DNA of 64,000 nucleotides from Qipengyuania vesicularis. GTDB taxonomy: Bacteria; Pseudomonadota; Alphaproteobacteria; Sphingomonadales; Sphingomonadaceae. The position numbers and the translations under genes were made by a program. The notes beneath the pieces are model-generated. The model made no database searches. It saw nothing but the letters and a program-made list of their open reading frames with translations, and was not told the DNA's origin. Every line of letters starts with the position of its first letter. The stretch's first letter is position 1. The stretch lies in NCBI RefSeq assembly GCF_019711415.1, contig NZ_JAIGNJ010000003.1:248001-312000 (forward strand). The letters are read 5' to 3'. Positions 17,359 through 26,368 of the stretch are shown here, piece by piece.

Positions 17359-17467
17359 CGCGCGCAGGCTTAACGGGGAATGCGCCGATCGCAAAAACCA
17401 TTTTCCTACAGCGTCAAGCGTGATTAACCGATCTGGCTCATCATATTGCCAACAAGGAACCAAAGCG

Positions 17468-17899
17468 ATGAGTGATCCCATTCCCCTGCAGATCCCCGCA
17501 GGCTTCGCGCCGGCATTCGCGCTCGGTATCGACGATGGCCAGGGCAACCTCGAACTTGTCGCACAAGGCTCGCCCCTGCCGGTCTACCAGGCTGCTCCCG
17601 CTGCACCGGCGGCGCTTGACGGTCAAACCACCTCGAACGTCATCGTCGGCCCGTTCGCGCCGACCGTGGCCACCCCTGTGTTCCTGACCCTGGCAGGCGA
17701 CTGGGAGGGAACCGTGACGCTCAAGCGATCGACCGATGGTGGCGCAACGCTCCATCCGCTCACGGCGGCCGGGTCCGCATGGGGTATCTACCGCGCGAAT
17801 GCATGCGAGCCCGTCTGGGAGGAAGGCGAAGAAGACGCCACTCTCTGGCTCGATTGCGCAGTCAATTCGGGTACCCTTGCATACAGGCTCGCCCAATGA
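17468..17899 (+). CDS. Small beta-rich protein with phage structural-protein-like repeat (143 aa)
   Basis: A soluble, mostly beta protein without a signal peptide. Its second half has the pattern VFLTLAGDWEGTVTLKRSTDGG followed by TLHPL and, after a spacer, LWLDCAVNSGTLAYRLAQ. To me this resembles small virion-module proteins in alphaproteobacterial prophages that carry a G-x-V-x-L-x-R-S-x-D-G-G-x-T-x-H motif; that match is from memory and not checked. AAGGA lies 9 nt before the ATG. The stop overlaps the beta-helix protein ATG (ATGA), so the two proteins are made as a pair. Confidence 0.7.
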   Translation: MSDPIPLQIPAGFAPAFALGIDDGQGNLELVAQGSPLPVYQAAPAAPAALDGQTTSNVIVGPFAPTVATPVFLTLAGDWEGTVTLKRSTDGGATLHPLTAAGSAWGIYRANACEPVWEEGEEDATLWLDCAVNSGTLAYRLAQ

Positions 17900-19848
17900 G
17901 CGCGCTTGCCGTCCCCGCACTGGGGCTAGCCAACCGCGCCGCGCAGGCACTGCCCGCATTGTTCGGCGACCTCGCAGCACGCGCACCTGCCGATGACCTC
18001 GCCACCATCGATTCCATGGGCCACAGCGAACCGGGAAAGGGCGGCGCACGCTACATCTCCGATGCACTGTGCGACGCAGCCCTGCTTGCTGCTCACCCGC
18101 GGTTCGTTTTCGAAACTGCCAACGGCCGGATCTTCCGCCTTCTGCCCGAGGCAGGCTCCTTGTCGGTCGAGCAGGGCGGCGCATCGGGCGATGCAATTGC
18201 CAATGATCGTGACGCGGTCCAGGCGGCTATCGATTATGCCCATGCGATCGACGCGCGAGAAGTTCGCTTCGAGAGCGCGCGCTATCGCATCGATTGTCCG
18301 CCCAGGTTCTCACCCGCGGAGGAGACACGCGCCGAGGACGGTCATCCCATCGTAATCCGCAAGTCGATCGCCCTGCGCGGCTGCGCCCCGGTGCGGACCG
18401 AGCTGGTGTTTCGAGCACTCGACGGCGCCGATCCGGAAACGGACTTCCAGTTGGTCCCCACTTCGGCAACAAATCCATCGCTTGCGGTTTGGCGCGGGGG
18501 CGGCCTGTTCCTCCAGGGCGACATCTCCGATCCCGGCGAAGGGAGCCGCACGATAGGTCGTCTCGAGATCGAGCGAATGATCCTGTCGGGCGGGCGCCAG
18601 AACACCGGTTCCTGGACCTTCCCGGCCAATCCGATCGGCGGCGACGGCTGGGACGTGACCGATCGCGGGCTCTGGCTCCAGGATTGCTACGTCGGCGACA
18701 TCGTCATGCGTGATTGCGACATGCGCGGCTGGAAAGGCGAGATATTCTACCTCGCCGGAGAGGCCAATGCGGCCGAGAAAGTCGAGCTCACCAATTGTCA
18801 CTTCGCCACGTCCAATGGCAGCGCTTTCAATCCGGGTATTGATTGCGAGGTGCTCGCCACCGATTGCAGCTTCGGCGACACCTTCCAGGCGCAGGAGGAC
18901 GTGGCCAAGACCCGCGCGGTCTATCGCAATTGCCAGTGGTATGATTGCGATCACATCGGGCTTGGCTGCGGATCGGCCAATGGCGTCTATTACGCGCAGG
19001 CCTACCCCACCCGGCGCAACGACGCCGCCCCACCCGTCACGATCCTCGACAATTGCGAGTTCCGCTCGATCCGCTCGGTCAAGTTCACCAGCTGGGTGCG
19101 CGGGAACATCCGCACGATCGATTGCAGCGTGAATATCGACGGGAACGAGGCGCTCGCCCTGCGCGATCTCGACCTCACCATCGAGGCCTGGCTTGATCGC
19201 GAGAGCGGGATCCATGCGCTGACCTTCATGGGCGTCGACAGCCTAAGCGAACCGGTGCCGGGCGCGCCAGCGGGCATCTACAAGCTTCCCCCACAGCACG
19301 TCCGCCTGAGATTGTCGCACCACCGCACGCAGTTTGCGCGCGAGAACGGCGCGGAATGGCTGGGAAGCTGGTGGGACGGCTATATCGACCGCACGTGCCA
19401 GCTCCATGTGCAAGGCGACTGCGCGAGCGACCGGCTGCCCAATGGCGGGCTCAACCCGGTCTCCATGCCGCTGGTCACCTATTCGCATGGCGAAGCGACA
19501 AGCCTCTCCTGGGCGCGCGGCTGGTACAAGATCGATTCGATTTCAGGCTCTGGCGAAATCGCCCCGAGCGCGCCGCTGATGGTTCTGCACATGACCAGTG
19601 GCATCATCGCCGACATGACCTTGCGGCGCACACCGGCAGGCGGCGCACAGTTCGGCTATGCCGACCGGCAGCGCATCCGGATGATCAAGCAGGATGGCAC
19701 AGGATCGATCCGCTTCGTAAAGGGGGCATCGAACTCCTTCGCAGTGTCCGACACCCGGGTTCTCGCCAATGCGCACGACTGGATCGAGTTCAGCTACAAC
19801 AGCGAATTCCAACGTTGGGAGGAGGAGGGCTTCTTCTCCGACGCCTGA
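17896..19848 (+). CDS. Parallel beta-helix protein, tailspike or polysaccharide-lyase-like (650 aa)
   Basis: No signal peptide and no membrane segment. An N-terminal region (1-~110) is followed by a pectate-lyase-like run: DAVQAAIDYAHAIDAREVRFESARYRID (typical of beta-helix entry), then repeated rungs such as LQDCYVGDIVMRDCDMRGW, VELTNCHFATSNGSAF, CEVLATDCSFGDTF, AVYRNCQWYDCDHIGLG and TILDNCEFRSIRSVKF, each with the N/D-C-x-F/W turn. The last ~200 residues look like a separate beta domain ending GASNSFAVSDTRVLANAHDWIEFSYNSEFQRWEEEGFF. Phage tailspikes and capsular polysaccharide lyases share this plan. No phage neighbours are present; two glycosyltransferases precede it. Confidence 0.75.
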   Translation: MSALAVPALGLANRAAQALPALFGDLAARAPADDLATIDSMGHSEPGKGGARYISDALCDAALLAAHPRFVFETANGRIFRLLPEAGSLSVEQGGASGDAIANDRDAVQAAIDYAHAIDAREVRFESARYRIDCPPRFSPAEETRAEDGHPIVIRKSIALRGCAPVRTELVFRALDGADPETDFQLVPTSATNPSLAVWRGGGLFLQGDISDPGEGSRTIGRLEIERMILSGGRQNTGSWTFPANPIGGDGWDVTDRGLWLQDCYVGDIVMRDCDMRGWKGEIFYLAGEANAAEKVELTNCHFATSNGSAFNPGIDCEVLATDCSFGDTFQAQEDVAKTRAVYRNCQWYDCDHIGLGCGSANGVYYAQAYPTRRNDAAPPVTILDNCEFRSIRSVKFTSWVRGNIRTIDCSVNIDGNEALALRDLDLTIEAWLDRESGIHALTFMGVDSLSEPVPGAPAGIYKLPPQHVRLRLSHHRTQFARENGAEWLGSWWDGYIDRTCQLHVQGDCASDRLPNGGLNPVSMPLVTYSHGEATSLSWARGWYKIDSISGSGEIAPSAPLMVLHMTSGIIADMTLRRTPAGGAQFGYADRQRIRMIKQDGTGSIRFVKGASNSFAVSDTRVLANAHDWIEFSYNSEFQRWEEEGFFSDA

Positions 19849-19858
19849 TATCATGCAC

Positions 19859-19886
19859 GCGGGAGGGGATTAAATGCCCCTCCCGC
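19859..19886 (+). terminator. Strong hairpin after the beta-helix gene
   Basis: Perfect 10-bp stem GCGGGAGGGG / CCCCTCCCGC with an 8-nt loop (ATTAAATG), 10 nt after the beta-helix gene stop. The downstream bases are TTGCC, not a T run, so it may act as a factor-assisted terminator or an mRNA 3' end stabiliser. Confidence 0.65.
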
Positions 19887-19921
19887 TTGCCGCGCGGGGC
19901 GGCATGCGGAATCACTCTGTC

Positions 19922-20456
<535 letters not shown>

Positions 20457-20476
<20 letters not shown>

Positions 20477-21164
20477 CACCCCCTAGCTCACCAGCCTGCT
20501 TGGCCAACACTACCGGCGAAATCGGAAACCACCGATTCGCAGTGTCGGTCAGCAGTTTCTCGCCCGTCATGATGATGACTTCGGACCTGAGCAGCTCGTC
20601 GAGGACCGCCTCACCCATCCAGATTTCAATCAGCGACTGAAGCGGCGCGTGGACATAAAGATCGACAGGCTTGCCGGGATCCTTGTCACACAGATCGACT
20701 ACGTTTCTCTCGGCAACAATCCACCAGCGATTGTGCTCGTTGAGATCGCTCAGCGTGAAAGAGAAAACGGTCTCGCCATCGGGTAACTCAGCGGTGTTGA
20801 TCGTTCGGTGCAGGTCCCACATGGCGACGCCGACATCGATCTGATCCGCCCGCGTATGGCGCTCGGCCCAATTCTTTCCCCATTCGGCCAGCATCATGAC
20901 GATAGGCTGGGCCTCGCGGCCTGCGGGAGCCAGTCGATATACTGCCTGTTGGCCGGCATCGCCGCGTTTCACGATGAGCCCATCTTCGGTCAGCTTCTTG
21001 AGCCGCGCGCTCAGCACAGAAGGCGAAATGCGAGGCATCGCCGCGGTAAAGTCTGAGTAGCGGCTCGCACCGAGTGTCATGGCGCGCAGGATCTGCAGGA
21101 CCCATTTGTCGCCGAGTATGTCGGCGGCTTTCGTAGCGGGACAATGGCTAGCCAGTTCAGGCAA
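20457..21164 (-). CDS. HxlR family regulator with C-terminal SCP2-like domain (235 aa)
   Basis: Residues ~5-100 are an HxlR winged helix ([53 protein letters not shown]). The C-terminal ~110 residues ([40 protein letters not shown]) look like a sterol-carrier-protein-2 type fold, a known extension in some HxlR proteins that could bind a hydrophobic ligand. The start is TTG at 21164, supported by GAGGAGG 6-7 nt upstream. It is divergent from a 43-residue secreted peptide, with palindromes in between. Autoregulation through these is likely. Confidence 0.85.
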
Positions 21165-21227
21165 TGCAGCCTCCTCAGACCCAGGGCCGGGAGCGATTAA
21201 CTACCCTTTCCGGTCGATTTTCTCAAT

Positions 21228-21246
21228 CACTACGGATTTAGTAGTG
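21228..21246. promoter_or_regulatory. Inverted repeat in divergent HxlR promoter, candidate operator
   Basis: CACTAC-N7-GTAGTG is a perfect 6-bp inverted repeat about 64 nt upstream of the HxlR start and 116 nt upstream of the small peptide gene. HxlR regulators usually bind such dyads in divergent promoters; assignment is inference. Confidence 0.5.
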
Positions 21247-21280
21247 GCTTACTGCGAATTGCGTAGCGGCCTGCTTCGGA

Positions 21281-21296
21281 TCGCGAACTATCGCGA
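21281..21296. repeat. Two TCGCGA palindromes spaced one helical turn
   Basis: TCGCGA occurs at 21281-21286 and 21291-21296, a 10-bp period, within the same divergent promoter region. It could be a second regulator site, or chance in GC-rich DNA. Confidence 0.3.
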
Positions 21297-21361
21297 AATC
21301 GAGCCGGCAAGCACTTTCTCCTCGTCGCCAAAACAGGCGATCACGAACAAGGAGAAAGATC

Positions 21362-21493
21362 ATGAACAACTATATCACAAGCTTCATCTGCGCCGTGGCC
21401 GCCGTTCTGCTGACTGCAACATCGCTCGCGGAAGTGACTTCGGTTCCTGCCATGGATTTCGATCGTGGCGCCGGCACGGTTCTCGAAGCGTGA
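21362..21493 (+). CDS. Small predicted secreted peptide (43 aa)
   Basis: ATG at 21362 follows an excellent ribosome binding site (AAGGAGA, 6 nt spacing). The reading frame encodes MNNYITSFICAVAAVLLTAT, then SLAEVTSVPAMDFDRGAGT and VLEA, then TGA. The first ~23 residues are a convincing Sec signal peptide with a possible cleavage after SLA, leaving about 20 residues. It lies divergent from the HxlR regulator, the usual position of its target gene. Function unknown; a degraded remnant of a longer gene is possible, but no matching frame continues beyond the stop. Confidence 0.55.
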   Translation: MNNYITSFICAVAAVLLTATSLAEVTSVPAMDFDRGAGTVLEA

Positions 21494-21569
21494 GCAATAT
21501 CGGCCAATTAATCGTCCCGCCAGATGTTCGGTCAGAACGGCCGGCATCTGGTCGGGAATAATCGCACTC

Positions 21570-21587
21570 GCAGCGCCATGACGCTGC
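21570..21587 (+). terminator. Small hairpin between peptide gene and reductase
   Basis: GCAGCG-CCATGA-CGCTGC (6-bp perfect stem) followed by GTCTTTG. Weak terminator or attenuator candidate located between the 43-residue peptide gene and the saccharopine dehydrogenase-like gene. Confidence 0.35.
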
Positions 21588-21644
21588 GTCTTTGACTCTC
21601 GTTGCCACTGCGCGCACATCGGCTGCACAAAGTGGGAGAGTGAA

Positions 21645-22820
21645 ATGGCAGACCGCGAGTTCGATATCATCGTTTATGGCGCTACCGGCTATACCGGTCG
21701 TCTCGTCGCAGAGCATTTCGTACGCGAATATGGCGACAGTCCCGATGCGCCCAAATGGGCGATGGCCGGACGCAGCGAGGACAAGCTGACCGCGGTTCGT
21801 GACGAGATTGGCGCTCCTGCAACGACGCCCATGATCGTCGCCGATGCCTCCGACCCGGCCAGCCTCGAGGCGATGTGCAAGCGGACCAAGGTCGTCCTGA
21901 CGACGGTCGGTCCGTACCAGCTCTATGGCGACGCGCTGGTCGAAGCCTGCGTGAAGACCGGCACCGACTATGCCGACCTGTGCGGCGAACCTGCCTGGAT
22001 GGCCGACAAGATCGAGCAGCACCATGAAGCGGCCAAGGCCAGCGGCGCGCGCATCTGCTTCTCCTCGGGCTTCGACTCCATCCCTTTCGATCTCGGCGTC
22101 CTGATGCTCCAGAAGGAGGCTGTCGTTCGTCATGGAGCCCCGGCGCCCCGCGTCAAGGGGCGAGTGCGCGCCATGCAGGGCACCTTTTCCGGCGGTACGG
22201 CGGCAAGCCTCGGCGCGACGATGAAAGCGGCGATGAAAGATGCGAGCGTGATCGGCAAGCTACGCGATCCCTTCGCCCTGACCCCCGGTTTCGAAGGCCC
22301 GGACCAGCCTTCGGGCATGGTCCCGCGCTATGAAGACGCGCTGGGAAAATGGGCCGCGCCATTCGTCATGGCACCGATCAACACCAAGAATGTCCACCGC
22401 ACCAATTTCCTTCGCGGTCACCCCTATGGGGAGGACTTCCGCTATGACGAGATGGTGCTGACGAGCCCGGGCGACGCGGGCAAGGCTGCCGCGAATGCGC
22501 TTGTCGAGCTGGCCAAGAATCCTTTCGGAGCGAAACCCCCCAAGCCCGGCGAAGGGCCGAGCAAGGATGAGCGCGAGAACGGCTTCTACGACGTCGTATT
22601 TCGCGGCGAGTATCCCGACGGGAAGAGCATCACCTATGGCGTGAAGGGCAAATTCGATCCGGGCTACGGCTCGACCAGCCGCATGCTTGGAGAAACCGGC
22701 ATGGCGCTGCTCGAAAGCGACGCCGAAGGCGGTGTCGGCACTCCCGGCTCGTTCCTTGGCGAAGACCTCGTCGAGCGGCTGCGCGAGCACGCGCATCTTA
22801 CTTTCGAAGTCGAGGATTGA
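21645..22820 (+). CDS. Saccharopine dehydrogenase-like NAD(P)-binding protein (391 aa)
   Basis: Rossmann-fold oxidoreductase of the saccharopine dehydrogenase/trans-acting enoyl reductase group. The N-terminus IIVYGATGYTGRLVAEHF is the dinucleotide-binding loop; then TVGPYQLYGDALVEACVKTGTDYADLCGEPAWM, a family block, and SSGFDSIPFDLGVLML. In mycobacteria relatives reduce lipid intermediates and in eukaryotes they associate with membranes; here the substrate is unknown. GGGAGAG sits about 5 nt before the ATG. It may be part of the HxlR-controlled unit, although 150 nt separate it from the small peptide gene. Confidence 0.85.
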   Translation: MADREFDIIVYGATGYTGRLVAEHFVREYGDSPDAPKWAMAGRSEDKLTAVRDEIGAPATTPMIVADASDPASLEAMCKRTKVVLTTVGPYQLYGDALVEACVKTGTDYADLCGEPAWMADKIEQHHEAAKASGARICFSSGFDSIPFDLGVLMLQKEAVVRHGAPAPRVKGRVRAMQGTFSGGTAASLGATMKAAMKDASVIGKLRDPFALTPGFEGPDQPSGMVPRYEDALGKWAAPFVMAPINTKNVHRTNFLRGHPYGEDFRYDEMVLTSPGDAGKAAANALVELAKNPFGAKPPKPGEGPSKDERENGFYDVVFRGEYPDGKSITYGVKGKFDPGYGSTSRMLGETGMALLESDAEGGVGTPGSFLGEDLVERLREHAHLTFEVED

Positions 22821-22828
22821 GCAGAGAA

Positions 22829-22849
22829 GGGGAGCGCGGGGCGCTCCCC
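22829..22849. terminator. Bidirectional-type intrinsic terminator
   Basis: GGGGAGCG-CGGGG-CGCTCCCC, a perfect 8-bp stem followed on the plus strand by TGTTCCTTTTC, lies between the convergent reductase and TonB receptor genes. Confidence 0.75.
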
Positions 22850-22862
22850 TGTTCCTTTTCGG

Positions 22863-25052
22863 TTACAGGCTTAGTCGTACCGCAACGCTGATGTTGCGAC
22901 CCGCCAGCGGCACGAACTCCTTCGTGAAGCTGGAATGGCGGCGACCGGTCTCATCGAAGATGTTCTCGGCCTTCAGGATGACCGCCAGCGTCGGGTCATC
23001 CTCGAACGGACGCCAGGTGGCCGAAGCGTTGACGAAGGTGAAGCCTTCGGTCGCGGTTTCGAAGGGTGCGACTTCGTCCTGGTCGCCGAACCATTCGACC
23101 TCGCCGCGCAAGGTCAGATTGCCCGCGTCAGCTTCGAGAGCACCCAGCAGGCTGAGCGGCGGTATGCGCGGCACGTTGAAGCCGTTGTCGAGCTCGGCAT
23201 CGATATAGGACGCCCGCACATCGGCGGTGAGATCGAGACCCGGCGTGTCGAGGAAGGTCCACGCCATTTCGCCTTCGATACCGGTATAGGTTGCCCCTTC
23301 CTGGAGATAGACGAAGACCGGTAGTTCATCCTCTTCCTCACCGGTTTCGCTCAGGTAGATGAAGTCGTCGAACCACTGGCGATAGGCGGCAAGGGAAAGG
23401 TCGACCGGCCCGAGGCTTCCGCGTGCGAACACTTCCACCCCCCAAGCCTTCTCCAGCTTGAGATCGACATCGCCGATCTCGAATTGCTGGGTCGCAATAT
23501 GCGGGCCCTCGGAGAACAATTCCTCGGCGCTGGGCGCACGAGCGACACGCGACAGGTTCACGCCGGTGCGGAATTCAGGCGTCACGTCATAGGCAAGGCC
23601 GATCGCGCCGGAGACCGATTGGAAGTCGCGTTCGACGCCGAGCGGGACCGATTTGACATCCGTCAGCTCGAGCCGGAGAGCCCCTTCGAGTTGCAGCGGG
23701 CCGTTGCCGTATTCCTGCAAGGCAAAAAAGGACAGTTGCTCCGTATTGTTGGGCGCGACATAGGCTTCGGCACCTTCGGCGGCGAAGTCGCGGATGTAGA
23801 GCTGGGTACCGATCGAACCACGCAGCGCGCCGTCGGGATTCTGCACCAGTTCCGCGCGCGCTTCGATGCCTTCGACATCGAATACGGTGCCGACTTCATC
23901 GCCCTCGAATTCGGTGTGCGTGTAGTCGGAATAGCCCGCGCGCAGTTTCAGCCGCTGGAAGAAGCCGTCGCCCAGAAGGAAATCCCCGCGCATGTCCGCG
24001 CGATATTGGCGCAAGCCGATGCTGACGGTTTCGGGGCCTTCTTCCTCCTCGGCCTCGCCGCCACCTTCTTCACCTTCTTCGTGGTGGTGCGCGCCGGGCA
24101 GGATCGGAACGCCGTAGAAGGTGTCGTACACGCCGACGGAGACGCCGAGGGTCGAGCCGTTGCGGAAGAAGGCAAGGCCGCCGTTCAGCGCCCAGGTTTC
24201 CGTTCCGCTGTTGAAGAGCGTGCCTTCCGCATTGGCGGCTTCGCGCAGCTCTTCGGCTTCCTCGAACTCGCCTTCCGCCTCTTCTTCCGCTGCATCTGCA
24301 AGCAAATCGGCGCGAAGATCGCTGGAAAGGACGAAGCCGGGAACCTCGAGATCGTCGGTCTCGCGATAAACGCCGTCGACATGCGCCACGAACCCGCCGC
24401 CAAGCGGCACGTCGAGCGAGGCACCGCCTTCTCGTAGATCAGAGGCTGTATCGGCACGCAGGAGAGCATCGATGTGGATTGCCTCGTCACCGAGGCGGCG
24501 CGGAATGCGCTTGTCGATGATATTGACCGCGCCCCCGATTGCCTGACTGCCATAAAGCAGGACGGCGGGGCCGCGCAGGACCTCGATACTTTCGGCGGTC
24601 AGCGGATCGATCGACACCGCATGGTCGGCAGAGGTGTTGGAGACATCGATCGCACCGATTCCGTCGATCAGCACCTTCACACGTTCACCCGAAAATCCGC
24701 GCAGGATCGGTCGCGATGCTCCGGGCGCGAAGCCGGTTGCGGTGACACCAGGCTGGCTTGCGAGGACCTCTCCCAGCTGGCCAGCCATATTCTCGGCCAG
24801 TTCCTCGCCTTCGATTACGCTGGCGCCAGCGAGCAGGTCGAACTGACGCAAGCCCTCTGCGCTGACGATGATCGTCCCATCGGGCGAAATCCTCCGGTTG
24901 TGAAGGTCGTCCTCGGTTGCGGATATCTCCTCCGATTCCGATGCATCGTCGGTGGGTTGGCCCTGCGCCACCGCGGGGGCAGCGATGGCTACGGCGATAA
25001 GGGAAAGCGAGGCAGCGAGCCCGCGGCGAGCGATCACGGTTTGATACAACAT
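22863..25052 (-). CDS. TonB-dependent receptor, probable zinc-type (ZnuD-like) (729 aa)
   Basis: Outer-membrane beta-barrel receptor. Signal peptide MLYQTVIARRGLAASLSLIA continuing to AVAQG, plug domain with GQLGEVLASQPGVTATGFAPGASRPILRGFSGERVKVLIDGIG (approximately residues 85-130) and the typical barrel end RHSSFTKEFVPLAGRNISVAVRLSL. Two extracellular loops are very acidic, one of them with HHHEEGEEGGGEAEEEEG (about 24030-24090), like the metal-capturing loop of ZnuD. This favours Zn2+ or another divalent metal over siderophores, but it is inference. A palindrome at 25067-25081 lies just upstream. The gene is single, with no TonB or ABC partners nearby. Confidence 0.88.
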   Translation of the reverse strand: MLYQTVIARRGLAASLSLIAVAIAAPAVAQGQPTDDASESEEISATEDDLHNRRISPDGTIIVSAEGLRQFDLLAGASVIEGEELAENMAGQLGEVLASQPGVTATGFAPGASRPILRGFSGERVKVLIDGIGAIDVSNTSADHAVSIDPLTAESIEVLRGPAVLLYGSQAIGGAVNIIDKRIPRRLGDEAIHIDALLRADTASDLREGGASLDVPLGGGFVAHVDGVYRETDDLEVPGFVLSSDLRADLLADAAEEEAEGEFEEAEELREAANAEGTLFNSGTETWALNGGLAFFRNGSTLGVSVGVYDTFYGVPILPGAHHHEEGEEGGGEAEEEEGPETVSIGLRQYRADMRGDFLLGDGFFQRLKLRAGYSDYTHTEFEGDEVGTVFDVEGIEARAELVQNPDGALRGSIGTQLYIRDFAAEGAEAYVAPNNTEQLSFFALQEYGNGPLQLEGALRLELTDVKSVPLGVERDFQSVSGAIGLAYDVTPEFRTGVNLSRVARAPSAEELFSEGPHIATQQFEIGDVDLKLEKAWGVEVFARGSLGPVDLSLAAYRQWFDDFIYLSETGEEEDELPVFVYLQEGATYTGIEGEMAWTFLDTPGLDLTADVRASYIDAELDNGFNVPRIPPLSLLGALEADAGNLTLRGEVEWFGDQDEVAPFETATEGFTFVNASATWRPFEDDPTLAVILKAENIFDETGRRHSSFTKEFVPLAGRNISVAVRLSL

Positions 25053-25066
25053 ATCGCCCTACTAGC

Positions 25067-25081
25067 GTTGCGATTTGCAAC
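25067..25081. promoter_or_regulatory. Palindrome upstream of the TonB receptor, candidate metal-regulator site
   Basis: GTTGC-GATTT-GCAAC, a perfect 5-bp inverted repeat 15 nt before the receptor start; further GCAAC/GCAAA copies follow at about 25083 and beyond. It does not match the Fur or Zur consensus I know, so the regulator is undefined. Confidence 0.35.
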
Positions 25082-25167
25082 TGCAACCAATTTCGCGACG
25101 AACTGCAAATAGGCACGACGAATTGCAACCAGCGTGCGGTTGGATCGAAGTCTCGACTGGGAGAAAA

Positions 25168-25242
25168 TGGAGCGGGCGAGGCGATTCGAACGCCCGACCC
25201 CAACCTTGGCAAGGTTGTGCTCTACCCCTGAGCTACGCCCGC
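25168..25242 (-). tRNA. tRNA-Gly (anticodon GCC)
   Basis: A complete 75-nt cloverleaf on the minus strand: acceptor stem GCGGGCG / CGCCCGC with discriminator T and an encoded CCA, D-arm GCTCAGGGGTAGAGC, anticodon arm CAACC-TTGCCAA-GGTTG with GCC at the wobble to third positions, and T-arm GGGCG-TTCGAAT-CGCC-type loop. It lies alone between the TonB receptor and cnoX. No integrase or attachment duplication is seen beside it. Confidence 0.97.
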
Positions 25243-25428
25243 TCACTGACGCTCGCCGAGCCGCATGGCCCGGTGGGGAGGCGCGCAACTAGCAACGCCT
25301 TATGAGTCCCGCAAGCAAAAAAATGCGCTTTTTTGACCCGCGACGAACCAACGCGTACGGCCCTTCACATTGGCGCTTCAAGACCCACATGGGCGGGCAG
25401 ACAATTCTATTTCCGAAAGGCGGTTTAC

Positions 25429-26361
25429 GTGGCGAGCATGGGTTTGAGCATCGACGAGCAGAAGGCAGTCGAGAAGTTCAAGAAGGACGTCGTCGAACCT
25501 TCGATGACGAAGCTCGTCATCCTCGACTTCTTTGCCGAGTGGTGTGGTCCCTGCAAGGCCGTCGCCCCGATGCTGGAAAAGGTCGCGGCAGAGTATGCCG
25601 ACAAGGGCGTGGTGCTGGTCAAGGTCGATGTCGACAAGGAACAGTTCATCGCGGCCCAGTTCCAGGTTCAGTCGATCCCGACGATCTATGCCATGTTCCA
25701 GGGCAAGCCGGTCGCCGACCTGACGCAGGCGCGCAGCGAATCGCAGATGAAGGAAGTGCTCGACCAGATCCTCGCGCAGCTGCCGATCCAGGGCGGCGAG
25801 GCTGGTGACCAGCAAGCGCAGATGGCCGCGCAGGTCGAGCAATATATCGCCATGGGCGAGCAAATCCTCACCGAAGGCGACGCTGCGCGTGCGGCGGGCA
25901 TCTTCGGCCAGGTCGCCGAGATGGCACCCGACAATCCCGCTGCACACGCCGGACTGATCCGCGCACTGGTCCAGGCCGACCAGGTGGAGGAAGCGAAGGC
26001 GGTCTTGCAGGCTGCCGAGGCCAATTCGGCAATCGCCGCGGATCCGCAGATCGCCAATGCCAAGGCCGCGCTCGAGCTTGCAGGCAACAAGGTGGACGAT
26101 GGCGAACTCACCGCCCTGCGCGAGAAGGCGCAGGCCGATCCATCGGACATGGACGCCCGCCTCGCCTATGCCGAGGCAGCCTTCGCTGCCGGGGATCGCG
26201 ATGCCGCTGCGGACGAACTGCTGGCGATGGTCGAAGCCGATCGCGAGTGGAACGATGGCGCGGCGCGCACCAAGCTGCTCGACATTTTCAATGCCGTAGG
26301 TCTCGAGGACCCCTGGGTGGTCTCGACCCGGCGCCGCCTTTCTAAGCTGTTGTTTGGGTGA
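25429..26361 (+). CDS. cnoX: Thioredoxin-TPR chaperone CnoX/YbbN (310 aa)
   Basis: Thioredoxin domain at residues ~8-115 with an intact active site WCGPCK (Cys39, Cys42), VDVDKEQFIAAQFQVQSIPTIYAMFQGKPV, followed by a C-terminal TPR region of ~190 residues rich in helices (AMGEQILTEGDAARAAGIFGQVAEMAPDNPAAHAGL). This is the CnoX plan: a holdase that protects proteins from chlorine/oxidative damage and hands clients to GroEL. The CGPC motif suggests retained redox activity, unlike the E. coli protein. GTG at 25429 has AAAGG 7 nt upstream; ATG at 25438 is the alternative. The next gene starts within its stop region. Confidence 0.88.
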   Translation: MASMGLSIDEQKAVEKFKKDVVEPSMTKLVILDFFAEWCGPCKAVAPMLEKVAAEYADKGVVLVKVDVDKEQFIAAQFQVQSIPTIYAMFQGKPVADLTQARSESQMKEVLDQILAQLPIQGGEAGDQQAQMAAQVEQYIAMGEQILTEGDAARAAGIFGQVAEMAPDNPAAHAGLIRALVQADQVEEAKAVLQAAEANSAIAADPQIANAKAALELAGNKVDDGELTALREKAQADPSDMDARLAYAEAAFAAGDRDAAADELLAMVEADREWNDGAARTKLLDIFNAVGLEDPWVVSTRRRLSKLLFG

Positions 26362-26368
26362 GCGCAGC

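Noticed and set aside
25168-25242. tRNA-Gly as an integration site
   Set aside because: No integrase gene or duplicated 3' tRNA end nearby.
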